Shown here one piece after another: positions 1 to 6,934 of a DNA stretch of 9,024 nucleotides (positions are counted from its first letter, which is position 1; each line of letters starts with the position of its first letter). The notes under the pieces are model-generated. The model was not told where the DNA came from. It saw only the letters and a list, made by a program, of their open reading frames with translations, and ran no database searches. The DNA lies in the NCBI GenBank assembly GCA_002424845.1, contig DILD01000022.1, positions 24,788-33,811 on the forward strand, in the 5' to 3' direction. The translations under genes and the position numbers were made by a program. Source of the DNA: Thiobacillus denitrificans (GTDB taxonomy: Bacteria > Pseudomonadota > Gammaproteobacteria > Burkholderiales > Thiobacillaceae).

Positions 1-656
1 TCCTTCATCTCGTTGACCAGTTCCTCGATCTTGGCGGTGGAAATGGGGTCGAGTGCGGAGGCCGGTTCGTCCAGCAGCAGCACATCCGGTTCCAGGGCGA
101 TCGCACGCGCGATCACCAGGCGCTGCTGCTGGCCGCCGGACAGGCTCAGGCCGTTCTGGTCGAGACGGTCCTTGACCTCGTTCCACAGCGCGGCGCCACG
201 CAAGGCCTTCTCGACTGCTTCGTCAAGGGTGCTTTTGTTGTTGACACCCATGATGCGCAGGCCGTAGGCCACGTTTTCGTAAATGGACTTGGGGAAGGGG
301 TTGGGCTTCTGGAACACCATGCCGACGCGACGGCGCAGCAGAGCGACATTGACGTCGCGGTCGTAGATGTTCTTCTCTTCCATCAGGATCTTGCCGTCAA
401 CGCGACAGATGTCGACCAGATCGTTCATGCGGTTGAAGCAACGCAGCAGGGTCGACTTGCCGCAGCCGCTGGGGCCGATGAAGGCGGTGACGCGGTTTTT
501 CAGCAGGTTCATGCTGACGCTTTTCAGCGCCTGCGCTTCGCCGTAGTAGAGGTCGAGATTCTCGACCCGGATTGCCACTTCGTCCGTGTCTTCCTTCTGC
601 GTGCGTCCCAGGTCGGCGAGCTTGATCGCGTGGGTTTTCGGGCTGGCTTCGCTCAT
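1..656 (-). CDS. pstB: Phosphate ABC transporter ATP-binding protein PstB (3' part outside the window)
   Basis: PstB is the cytoplasmic ATPase that powers phosphate import through PstC and PstA. The first 218 residues are visible. They show Walker A GPSGCGKST (61-69), the Q-loop in MVFQKPNPFP (Gln 116), the ABC signature LSGGQQQR (172-179) and Walker B VLLLDEP (192-198, catalytic Glu 197), followed by ASALDP. VTAFIGPSGCGKST and the KPNPFPKSIYENV stretch are typical of PstB rather than other ABC ATPases. The switch-His region and C-terminus lie beyond the left edge; about 40-60 residues are missing compared with the usual length of about 257 plus a short N-terminal extension of roughly 20 residues. 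I chose the ATG at 654-656 because AAGGA lies 7 bases before it; an in-frame ATG at 678-680 has no ribosome site. It follows pstA by 42 bases as the last visible gene of the operon. phoU would be expected next, outside the window. Confidence 0.97.
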   Translation of the reverse strand, partial: MSEASPKTHAIKLADLGRTQKEDTDEVAIRVENLDLYYGEAQALKSVSMNLLKNRVTAFIGPSGCGKSTLLRCFNRMNDLVDICRVDGKILMEEKNIYDRDVNVALLRRRVGMVFQKPNPFPKSIYENVAYGLRIMGVNNKSTLDEAVEKALRGAALWNEVKDRLDQNGLSLSGGQQQRLVIARAIALEPDVLLLDEPASALDPISTAKIEELVNEMK

Positions 657-698
657 TTCAAAGTCCTTCGGTTCTTTCATTGTATTGGGTGCGGAAAA

Positions 699-2354
699 TC
701 AAACGCCTTCGAGGCCGCGCATGCGCTCGCGCAGGCGGTTGCGCAGCCGGATCGCGAACAGGTTGAGCACGACGATGATGATCACCAGCAAGAGCGCGGT
801 GGCGTACACCAGCGGGCGGGCGGCCTCGACGTTGGGGCTCTGGAAGCCGACATCGTAGATGTGGAAGCCCAGGTGCATGAACTTCCGCTCCAAGTGCAGG
901 AACGGGAAGTTGCCGTCGAGCGGCAGGCTGGGCGCGAGCTTCACCACGCCGACCAGCATCAGCGGCGCCACTTCGCCAGCGGCGCGTGCAATCGCCAGAA
1001 TCAGGCCGGTCATCATCGCCGGGCTGGCGATCGGCAGCACCGTGCGCCACAGCGTCTCGGCCTTGGTCGCGCCGAGCGCGAGGCTGCCCTCGCGGATGGT
1101 GCGCGGCACGCGCGACAGGCCCTCTTCGGTGGCGACGATGACCACCGGCAGAGTCAGGATCGCCAGCGTCAGCGAGGCCCACAGGATGCCGGGGCTGCCA
1201 AAGGTCGGCGCCGGCAGCGCTTCGGCAAAGAACAGCTCATCAATCGAGCCGCCCAGCACATAGACGAAGAAACCCAGGCCAAACACGCCATAGACGATTG
1301 AGGGCACACCCGCCAGGTTGTTGACCGAAATGCGGATGGCGCGGATGACCGGGCCCGGCTTGGCGTATTCGCGCATATAGATCGCCGCCATGATGCCCAG
1401 CGGGGTGACCATCGCCGACATCAGCAGCACCATCATCACGGTACCGAAAATGGCGGGGAAGATGCCGCCCTCGGTATTGGCCTCGCGCGGGTCGTCGCTG
1501 ACAAACTCGTAGAACTTGTGGACGTAGAAGCCCATTTTCTGCCACACGCTCATGGCGTTCGGCAGGTACATGTCGGCGACCTTGGCCAGTGGAATGTCGA
1601 CCACCTGCCCGTCGCTGGTCTCAACGCTGATGCTGTCGCGCTCAATGGCGACGCGAATCGTGTCCAGCTTCTGCTGCAGCGCCAGATAGTCGGCTTCGCG
1701 TGCAGCCCGCTCCTGGGCGAACCCGGCCTTGGCGGCATCGGTCAGAGTGCCGTCGATCTCCAGCCTGCGCTCGCTCAGGCGGGTTTTTTCCAGCGCGTAG
1801 TTGATCTTGCCGATGTCGCTTTTTTCGATGCGCAATGCCTGGCGAAACAGATCATTGGAGCGCGCCAGGCGCTTCTGGGCTTCCCCCCAGGCCGCCGGCC
1901 CCTCGGCCACCACATTGCCGTGTTCCTTGACCGCTTTCAGGTGGCCGTAGAAATTGCCCCATTCGCGCCGCTCGATGGCCAGCAGATCCTTCGGGTAGGT
2001 GAACTCGCCCAGCATGGGCGCCGGAAACCACTTGAAATCGACGCCGGTGAGGTCCTTGTTGCCAAGCTTGATCAGGTAGCGGTCGGCGAACAGGTCTTTA
2101 CTGTCGATGGTGTAGCCCTGCTCGCGCAGGCGAACCAGCGAGACCTCCTCGCGCTCGCGAATCTCGCCGATCAGGCGCGAAGCCGCACCGCTGCGTTCCT
2201 GATACGTGACCTCGGCCACCGGCTTGGGCCAGAAGTGGGTCAGACCGCGCGCGGCCGTGAGCCACACCACAGCATACACCATGATCAGCGACAGGGCGAC
2301 CGCGCCCGCAGTCGTCCAGACCCAGGGTTCTCCGCTCTTGTACCAGTTGCGCAT
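699..2354 (-). CDS. pstA: Phosphate ABC transporter permease PstA, long form with periplasmic extension
   Basis: PstA is one of the two inner-membrane subunits forming the phosphate channel with PstC. At 551 residues it is much longer than the roughly 300 of E. coli PstA. Layout: a membrane segment at about 15-33, a hydrophilic region at about 34-295 that should lie in the periplasm, then the permease core. The part from about 125 to 240 is rich in charged residues and looks helical. The core shows several membrane helices from about 300, the EAA loop around 409-448 (EGLSRVPRTIREGSLALGAT), and IARAAGEVAPLML (455-467), the Arg/Glu segment typical of PstA. A long N-terminal region is known in PstA of some Gamma- and Betaproteobacteria. 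The ATG at 2352-2354 is preceded by AAGGA overlapping the pstC stop codon (TAAGGA) with only 12 bases between the genes, so translation is probably coupled to pstC. Confidence 0.95.
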   Translation of the reverse strand: MRNWYKSGEPWVWTTAGAVALSLIMVYAVVWLTAARGLTHFWPKPVAEVTYQERSGAASRLIGEIREREEVSLVRLREQGYTIDSKDLFADRYLIKLGNKDLTGVDFKWFPAPMLGEFTYPKDLLAIERREWGNFYGHLKAVKEHGNVVAEGPAAWGEAQKRLARSNDLFRQALRIEKSDIGKINYALEKTRLSERRLEIDGTLTDAAKAGFAQERAAREADYLALQQKLDTIRVAIERDSISVETSDGQVVDIPLAKVADMYLPNAMSVWQKMGFYVHKFYEFVSDDPREANTEGGIFPAIFGTVMMVLLMSAMVTPLGIMAAIYMREYAKPGPVIRAIRISVNNLAGVPSIVYGVFGLGFFVYVLGGSIDELFFAEALPAPTFGSPGILWASLTLAILTLPVVIVATEEGLSRVPRTIREGSLALGATKAETLWRTVLPIASPAMMTGLILAIARAAGEVAPLMLVGVVKLAPSLPLDGNFPFLHLERKFMHLGFHIYDVGFQSPNVEAARPLVYATALLLVIIIVVLNLFAIRLRNRLRERMRGLEGV

Positions 2355-2366
2355 GGGAATTTTTCC

Positions 2367-4643
2367 TTAAAGTGAGCTGTACTTTTCGCGCAGGCGATGG
2401 CGCACCAGTTCTGCCACGGTATTCACCACGAAGGTGAACACGAACAGAACCAGCGCCGAGAAGAACAGCAGGCGATAGTGGGTGGTGCCGACGGCGGCTT
2501 CGGGCATTTCCACCCCGATGTTGGCGGACAGGGTGCGGAAGCCGGTGAAGATGCTGAGGTCCATCACCGCGGTGTTGCCGGTTGCCATCAGCACGATCAT
2601 GGTCTCGCCCACCGCGCGCCCCATGCCGACCATGATGGCGGAAAAGATGCCGGGGCTAGCGGTCAAGAGCACCACGAAGAACAGCGTCTGCCACGGCGTT
2701 GCACCCAGGGCCAGCGAGCCCGAGGTGAGATGCTTGGGCACGCTGAACACCGCATCCTCGGCGATCGAAAAAATGGTCGGAATCACCGCGAAACCCATGG
2801 CGATGCCCACCACCAGCGAGTTGCGCTGCTCGTAGGTGATGCCGAGTTCGTTCGTCAGCCAGTGCGGCATGTTGCCGCCGAAGAAGGCCGCTTCGATCGG
2901 GTGGCCCAGTTGAATCGCCAGGTAGATCACCACGAGGATGACCGGCACCAGCAGCGCGGCTTCCCAACCCGAACCGATGCCGGCGGTCAGCCGCTGCGGC
3001 AGCAGATGCCAGACATAGGCCGTGATGACGAAGCTGAACGGCAGCAGGAAAATCGCCATCAGCGTGCCTGCGAGGTTGTTGTCGACCCACGGCGCCAACC
3101 ACAGGCCGGCGAGGAAGCCCAGGATCACGGTCGGCAGCGCCTCCATGATCTCGATCGACGGCTTCACCACGCTGCGCATCCTGGGCGACATGAAATACGC
3201 GGCGAAGATGGCGCCCAGCACCGCCAGCGGAATCGCCACCAGCATGGCGTAGAACGCCGCTTTCAGGGTGCCGAAGGTGAGCGGCGCGACGCTGAACTTG
3301 GGCTCGAAATCGGAGGTCGCGGCGGAGGACTGCCAGTTGTATTCCGGTTCCGGGTAGCTCTCGTACCAGACCTTCTGCCACAGAGACGAGAAGGAAATCT
3401 CGGGGTAGTCGTTCTCCACCCGCGCTGTCTGGATCGCGTTTCCCGCGCTTTCAACCAGAACGGCGTTGGCGCGTGGCGCGAAACCGACCACGCGTACCGG
3501 CTCGCTGCCAGTCGAGCGCTTGAGGATCAGGCGATTGGAGGTGGCATAGTACAAACCAACATTACCCTTGTCGTCGCCGGCCAGGAAACCCTTGCGGAAA
3601 TGCTCCGGCGTGATCATCGTCACCCGCCCGGCCATCGGCTTGAACGAGCGGATGTGGGTCAGGTGGTTGACGTTGTCGTCGCCGCGCACCTGGAACCACT
3701 GCGACACCTTGCCCTGATCGGTGCCGATGATGAGCGAGAAGCCGCCGCTCAGGATCGTCGCCGCGGTAATGGTTTCGCCTTCGGGCACCAGCGCAACCGT
3801 CTGCAGCAGGCGCGGAGCCTGCTTGTTCATCACGTCGTAATGACTGACGAAGCGGCCGCCGTGCACCACGTACAGATCGCGCTGCTTCACTTCCAGCAGC
3901 AGCTGGCTGACTTCGCCCTCGACCGGCGGCAGTTCGATGCCGAAACGCTCGGTCGTGACTTCGCCGGTAATCATGTTGCTGCGGCTCTCGAAGGCCGCCA
4001 GCACCAGGCGACCGTCCGCGGTCTGCGCCACGGCCGTGGTGCTCTCCCCGCTGTGCTGCACCGTCAGGCGCTTCAGCGCCTGGCCGGTCTCGTCGATCCC
4101 CAGCGGTTCATTCCCCACCGGATAGGCGATCGTCGGCGTGATGGTGCGGATATCCTTTTCATGGTCATCCGGATCCACCTGGAAGGTCACCTTGAAATCC
4201 TGCTCCAGCACCAGCATGCGCCCATCGGACAGGCCATAGGCCACCACCTGCTGCGAAGGGTCGCCGGCGGCGAAGCTGGCGATGTCGACGCCTTCCGGCA
4301 GGGCGACTTTTTCCTCGGCCATGACACGGCCATCGCGTAAATCGAAAAAGGTCACGCTGCCGCGATCGGTCATGCGCACGCCGATCTCGGCCTGCTCCTC
4401 TGAAGTCAGATGCACGCTGGACTCCAGCGCGTCTTTCGGAATATTGACCTGCTGCAGGTCGCCCATCTGCGCCGGCATGAAAATTGGCACGACGACGCTC
4501 GCGAGGTAGAAAAAGATGGCGCTGATGGCGATGATCACGCTCAGACCGCCAAAGGTCATGACATGCTTGAACAGCCTGTCCCTGGCCATGCGACGGCCGG
4601 TGTAGCCGCCGACCCTGCTGATGTTGGTCTCGATCTTTTCCAT
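2367..4643 (-). CDS. pstC: Phosphate ABC transporter permease PstC, long form with propeller-like periplasmic domain
   Basis: PstC pairs with PstA to form the phosphate translocation path. It has 758 residues, against about 320 in E. coli. After a cytoplasmic N-terminus and a membrane segment (about 33-56) comes a region of roughly 400 residues that should be periplasmic, followed by the permease core from about 455. The core contains EIMEALPTVILGFLAGLWLAPW (498-519), the EAA loop around 629-668 with GSLALGATPWQT, and GMGRAVGETMIVLMATGN (673-690), which is characteristic of PstC. The extra region is beta-rich and carries repeated DGR/GGR/GN turn motifs at 104-106, 140-142, 210-212, 262-264, 309-312, 358-361 and 400-402, which suggests a seven-blade propeller (my inference). 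The start ATG at 4641-4643 has a weak ribosome site, GGTGA, 4 bases before it. A hairpin lies upstream, 102 bases separate it from the lipoprotein gene, and pstA follows 12 bases downstream. Confidence 0.95.
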   Translation of the reverse strand: MEKIETNISRVGGYTGRRMARDRLFKHVMTFGGLSVIIAISAIFFYLASVVVPIFMPAQMGDLQQVNIPKDALESSVHLTSEEQAEIGVRMTDRGSVTFFDLRDGRVMAEEKVALPEGVDIASFAAGDPSQQVVAYGLSDGRMLVLEQDFKVTFQVDPDDHEKDIRTITPTIAYPVGNEPLGIDETGQALKRLTVQHSGESTTAVAQTADGRLVLAAFESRSNMITGEVTTERFGIELPPVEGEVSQLLLEVKQRDLYVVHGGRFVSHYDVMNKQAPRLLQTVALVPEGETITAATILSGGFSLIIGTDQGKVSQWFQVRGDDNVNHLTHIRSFKPMAGRVTMITPEHFRKGFLAGDDKGNVGLYYATSNRLILKRSTGSEPVRVVGFAPRANAVLVESAGNAIQTARVENDYPEISFSSLWQKVWYESYPEPEYNWQSSAATSDFEPKFSVAPLTFGTLKAAFYAMLVAIPLAVLGAIFAAYFMSPRMRSVVKPSIEIMEALPTVILGFLAGLWLAPWVDNNLAGTLMAIFLLPFSFVITAYVWHLLPQRLTAGIGSGWEAALLVPVILVVIYLAIQLGHPIEAAFFGGNMPHWLTNELGITYEQRNSLVVGIAMGFAVIPTIFSIAEDAVFSVPKHLTSGSLALGATPWQTLFFVVLLTASPGIFSAIMVGMGRAVGETMIVLMATGNTAVMDLSIFTGFRTLSANIGVEMPEAAVGTTHYRLLFFSALVLFVFTFVVNTVAELVRHRLREKYSSL

Positions 4644-4697
4644 GATTCACCGCGTTAACTTTTATGTGTGCCGCAACACCTGGTCTGTTCATTGCAA

Positions 4698-4725
4698 GAG
4701 GGGGCAAGCCAATGCCTGCCCCCTC
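4698..4725 (-). terminator. Intercistronic hairpin after the lipoprotein gene (attenuator or mRNA-stability element)
   Basis: A perfect 9-bp stem (GAGGGGGCA with TGCCCCCTC) encloses a 10-base loop that can add two further G-C pairs after one mismatch. It begins 20 bases after the lipoprotein stop codon and lies 54 bases before the pstC start. In the transcript the stem is followed by TTGCAATG, so the U-run of a classical intrinsic terminator is poor. It may cause partial termination or protect the 3' end of the upstream message. The stem is seen in the sequence; the function is inferred. Confidence 0.6.
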
Positions 4726-4745
4726 CAGAGGCGGTGACGTGCCTC

Positions 4746-5336
4746 TTACTTGGTTTTATGGAGTTGTTTGAAGGACTCAATCAGCGCAACTGGCCGACCT
4801 TCATCCTTGGTTTTCTTGTTAAGTGCATAAATCACCGTCTCCCCCTTGGGACCGGTACCGATTTCCGTGAACGTGAAAGTCACTTCCTTGTGGTCCAGGT
4901 AGTCCTTGAAGTCCTTCCATTCGCCGAACACGTAGAAACGGCCGTCGCGCACCACTTCGCCGTAGAACGGACCAACATCGGTCATCTTGCCGTCAAAGAA
5001 CTGCTCGGCCAGGGAGGGCTTGTTCAGATCGTCGGCTTCCTTTTTCTGGATGCCGAACACGATGGTCTCGCCTTCCGGGCCTGCACCGACACGGGTGCGG
5101 GTGTAGATCAGCTCGTCGACATCGAGAAATGCCAGATAATTCTTGGCATCGGCGATTGGATAGATCCGGCCGTTCTCGTGAAAGACCAGGAAATAGTTAG
5201 TCTTCTCGGCCGCTACCGACTGAACCGATTGGGACGGGGAACCCGCCGTGCCCGACTGGGTCGCGCAGCCGCTCATGAGTCCGAGCGCCAGCACGGAAGC
5301 CAGGGCGTAAAAAAGGGATCGTTTGTTTTCCAGCAT
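4746..5336 (-). CDS. Putative lipoprotein with two tandem copies of one module, inside the pst operon
   Basis: I do not recognise the family. The 196-residue product starts with a lipoprotein signal: a charged N-terminus, a hydrophobic stretch (8-20) and LMSGC ending at Cys 24, the probable lipidation site. A Ser/Gln/Thr-rich linker runs to about 45. The rest consists of two copies of one roughly 70-residue module (about 48-117 and 124-193). They align without gaps at an offset of exactly 76 residues; in 56-103 versus 132-179 I count 18 identities in 48. Shared marks are GR.Y, LD..E, T.T..G.GP.GET and KK..D. The ATG at 5334-5336 has GGAGA 8 bases upstream. It lies between pstS and pstC, flanked by hairpins on both sides, so it is likely transcribed from the pstS promoter under phosphate limitation. 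A periplasm-facing role near the Pst transporter is plausible but unproven; residue 25 is Ala, so outer-membrane sorting is possible. Confidence 0.85.
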   Translation of the reverse strand: MLENKRSLFYALASVLALGLMSGCATQSGTAGSPSQSVQSVAAEKTNYFLVFHENGRIYPIADAKNYLAFLDVDELIYTRTRVGAGPEGETIVFGIQKKEADDLNKPSLAEQFFDGKMTDVGPFYGEVVRDGRFYVFGEWKDFKDYLDHKEVTFTFTEIGTGPKGETVIYALNKKTKDEGRPVALIESFKQLHKTK

Positions 5337-5362
5337 GATTTGAATCTCCGATGGTGTATCGA

Positions 5363-5397
5363 GCCGGATACGGTCACCCTCGGCGACTGCATCCGGC
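5363..5397 (-). terminator. Strong hairpin just after pstS (attenuator or mRNA 3'-end protection)
   Basis: Two 16-base arms (5363-5378 and 5382-5397) pair around a 3-base loop. On the transcript I count 13 Watson-Crick pairs, two G-U pairs and one mismatch, with a GCCGGAT/ATCCGGC base. It starts 16 bases after the pstS stop codon and ends 26 bases before the lipoprotein start. No U-run follows, so read-through is expected. Such elements between a binding-protein gene and its permease genes commonly stabilise the upstream message; that role is inferred here. Confidence 0.7.
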
Positions 5398-5413
5398 CTG
5401 AATAACGACTGGC

Positions 5414-6397
5414 TTAGTTGATGCCCAGATCCTTCAGCGCCTTGGCGGCCATGGCAGCAGGCATCGGCACGAAGCCGTCCTTGATCACCACTTCCTGACC
5501 CTGCTTCGACAGCACCAGCTTGACGAACTCGCGCTCAAGCGGTGCCAGCGGCTGGTTCGGACGCTTGTTCACGTAGACGTACAGCACGCGGGCCAGCGGG
5601 TAGGTACCGTCGATGGCATGCGTCGCATCAGCTTCGACGAAGGCTTCGCCGTCTTTCTTCGACAGCGGCAGCGCACGCACGCCGGATGTCTTGTAGCCGA
5701 TGCCGGAGTAGCCGATGGCGCCGATCTGACCCGTCACGCTCTGCACCACCGAGGCAGAACCCGGCTGCTCGGCGACGTTGCGCTTGAAGTCGCCTTTGCA
5801 GAGGGCTTTTTCCTTGTAGTAGCCGTAGGTGCCGGACACCGAATTGCGGCCATAAATGGCGATGGCGCGGCTGGCCCATTCACCGGTCATGCCGACCTGG
5901 CCCCAAGTGGTGATGTCAGCCGCACCGCCGCACTTGCGGGTGGCGGAGAAGATCGCGTCGACCTGGGGAATCGACAGACCCTTGATGGGGTTGTCCTTGT
6001 TCACGTACACCGCCAGCGCGTCGATCGCGACCGGCACCGGGGTTGGCTTGTAGCCGTACTTCTTCTCGAACGCCTCGATTTCCTTGGCGTTCATCATGCG
6101 GCTCATCGGGCCGAAGTTGGCGGCGCCTTCGATCAGCGCGGGCGGCGCGGTGGAGGAACCGGCGCCCTGGATCTGGATGTTGACGTTGGGGTAGTTGCGC
6201 TTGTAGGTCTCGGCCCACAGCGTCATCAGGTTGTTCAGCGTGTCGGAACCGACGCTGGTGAAATTGCCGGACACGCCGCTGGCTTTCTGATACGACGGCA
6301 ACGCGGAATCGACCTTGACGGCCTGGGCCACGGCGGCATGGCTGACCAACGAGCAAGCCAGGAAGCCAAGTGTGGCAACGATTTTTTTCTGAACCAT
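5414..6397 (-). CDS. pstS: Periplasmic phosphate-binding protein PstS
   Basis: PstS captures inorganic phosphate in the periplasm and delivers it to PstC/PstA. From the chosen start the protein has 327 residues. A Sec signal peptide covers about 1-26 (KK, a hydrophobic core, then AAVAQA before VKVDS). Phosphate-site motifs typical of the family are visible: NFTSVGSDTLNNL (45-57), IQGAGSSTAPPAL (76-88) and GRNSVSGTYGYYKE (183-196). Two cysteines (156 and 200) could form a disulfide. Cys 15 in the signal is preceded by FLA, a poor lipobox, so a soluble periplasmic protein is more likely. In-frame starts exist at 6410-6412 (TTG), 6401-6403 (ATG) and 6395-6397 (ATG). I chose the last because GGAGA (6406-6410) sits 8 bases before it; the first would overlap this ribosome site, and the second is only 3 bases from it. 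It is the first gene of the operon, with a Pho box promoter about 100 bases upstream. Confidence 0.96.
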   Translation of the reverse strand: MVQKKIVATLGFLACSLVSHAAVAQAVKVDSALPSYQKASGVSGNFTSVGSDTLNNLMTLWAETYKRNYPNVNIQIQGAGSSTAPPALIEGAANFGPMSRMMNAKEIEAFEKKYGYKPTPVPVAIDALAVYVNKDNPIKGLSIPQVDAIFSATRKCGGAADITTWGQVGMTGEWASRAIAIYGRNSVSGTYGYYKEKALCKGDFKRNVAEQPGSASVVQSVTGQIGAIGYSGIGYKTSGVRALPLSKKDGEAFVEADATHAIDGTYPLARVLYVYVNKRPNQPLAPLEREFVKLVLSKQGQEVVIKDGFVPMPAAMAAKALKDLGIN

Positions 6398-6493
6398 TTG
6401 CATAATCTCCAATTAAAGCAACGAGGACTTAAGGCTTTTCCAATTTCAAACAAAACTGCGCGAACGATCGGCTTCCGTCGTCCAGCGATCGCA

Positions 6494-6527
6494 ACGATAT
6501 GGGTTAACTGTTACTGATTTATGACGG
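6494..6527 (-). promoter_or_regulatory. Pho box and -10 of the pstS operon
   Basis: Read on the minus strand, 6527-6510 is CCGTCATAAATCAGTAAC. It matches the E. coli PhoB consensus CTGTCATAWAWCTGTCAY at 15 of 18 positions: two 7-base half-sites separated by 4 bases. Exactly 10 bases downstream is TATCGT (6499-6494), 4 of 6 matches to the sigma-70 -10 hexamer. In PhoB-activated promoters the Pho box replaces the -35 and lies about 10 bases from the -10, as here. This predicts activation by PhoB-phosphate in phosphate starvation and a leader of roughly 90 bases before pstS. Confidence 0.85.
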
Positions 6528-6641
6528 TTCCGATTTTTTCGGAGCCGGCCTCGCTCCGGCCGAGGGCCGTGGCGAATCGCGCCAGGTGGGGGACTGCCGA
6601 ACCGAAAGCGGACTGAGGCGGCTTGATTGCAGTGCGGCCCG

Positions 6642-6727
6642 GCGGTTCTCCGCAGGCACGTTGTATGTCAGCGGAAACCGGTCTTCTCGGGGGAGAACAA
6701 GTCTGGTGTGCAGTGCCGGAGAACCGC
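6642..6727. repeat. Long inverted repeat with nested hairpins
   Basis: The arms are GCGGTTCTCC (6642-6651) and GGAGAACCGC (6718-6727), a perfect 10-bp stem. After a three-base bulge on the left arm (GCA, 6652-6654), GGCAC (6655-6659) pairs with GTGCC (6713-6717). Inside lie two small hairpins: CGG-AAA-CCG (6672-6680) and TTCTC-GGGG-GAGAA (6684-6697). The branched layout resembles a folded RNA, but I do not recognise a known family, and no clear promoter is seen next to it. Confidence 0.6.
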
Positions 6728-6771
6728 GATACTCAGCTATGGTCGTTGGCACGGACGGCCAGGTAAAACAC

Positions 6772-6798
6772 CGGCTGTTCGCTTTGCGCGAACAGCCG
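6772..6798 (-). terminator. Perfect 11-bp hairpin, possible terminator of the minus-strand gene upstream
   Basis: CGGCTGTTCGC (6772-6782) and GCGAACAGCCG (6788-6798) form a perfect 11-bp stem with a 5-base loop. On the minus strand it is followed by GTGTTTTACC, a short T-run offset by three bases, so it could end transcription of the gene whose stop codon lies at 6935, about 135 bases upstream on that strand. On the plus strand no T-run follows. Confidence 0.5.
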
Positions 6799-6861
6799 AA
6801 CGCAGTTTCGGCAAATGCCCGGCGTCTGATCTGATGCTGCCCTGAATGGATCCGCGAAGAA

Positions 6862-6883
6862 CCCCACCCCAGGCCTGGCGGGG
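6862..6883 (-). terminator. Weak terminator-like hairpin near the end of the histone-like gene
   Basis: On the minus strand CCCCGCC pairs with GGTGGGG (7 pairs, one of them G-U) around an 8-base loop containing AGGCCT, followed by TTCTTC. It begins about 50 bases after the stop codon of the gene at 6935-7411. The U-run is interrupted, so this is a weak candidate beside the perfect hairpin at 6772-6798. Confidence 0.35.
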
Positions 6884-6934
6884 CAGGCGCGGGATTTCTA
6901 TCGGCCGTTTAATGACCGGCTCACGTACAAGCGA

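Larger units (their letters stand above)
6528..6934. other. Gene-free region rich in inverted repeats
   Basis: About 400 bases lie between the pstS promoter and the next stop codon without a convincing gene. Short open frames on both strands have no good ribosome site and no recognisable protein features, and they run across strong inverted repeats. Visible structures include CGGAGC/GCTCCG around a 7-base loop (6540-6558), competing with CGGCC/GGCCG (6546-6562); a large bulged stem at 6642-6727; a perfect hairpin at 6772-6798; and a G/C-rich hairpin at 6862-6883. The region could hold 3' elements of the minus-strand gene at 6935-7411, a small RNA, or remnants of an element. Confidence 0.5.

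Noticed and set aside
654..680. An upstream in-frame ATG for pstB at 678-680.
   Set aside because: It has no ribosome site, while the ATG at 654-656 has AAGGA at a normal distance.
1518..2375. A 285-codon open frame on the plus strand opposite pstA.
   Set aside because: It lies entirely within the antisense of PstA apart from a few bases and has no recognisable features.
2397..4340. A 647-codon open frame on the plus strand opposite pstC.
   Set aside because: It is antisense to a clear PstC gene, is rich in His, Gln, Arg and Gly with no domain, and is the usual by-product of high-GC codon use.
4668..5405. A 245-codon open frame on the plus strand opposite the lipoprotein gene.
   Set aside because: The minus-strand reading has a lipobox, a ribosome site and a duplicated module. 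The plus-strand frame runs through both hairpins and has no comparable support.
6540..6558. The CGGAGC/GCTCCG hairpin beside a T-run as an intrinsic terminator.
   Set aside because: On the plus strand the T-run comes before the stem, and on the minus strand the stem is followed by A residues, so neither strand has terminator order.
6642..6727. An integron attC site or short transposable element in the bulged inverted repeat.
   Set aside because: I see no GTTRRRY/RYYYAAC core boxes, no integrase or transposase, and no flanking target duplication.
6586..6845. Two short overlapping open frames on the plus strand in the inverted-repeat region, and a 77-codon one on the minus strand.
   Set aside because: They have no ribosome site or recognisable domain, and they run across strong stem-loops that better explain the sequence.
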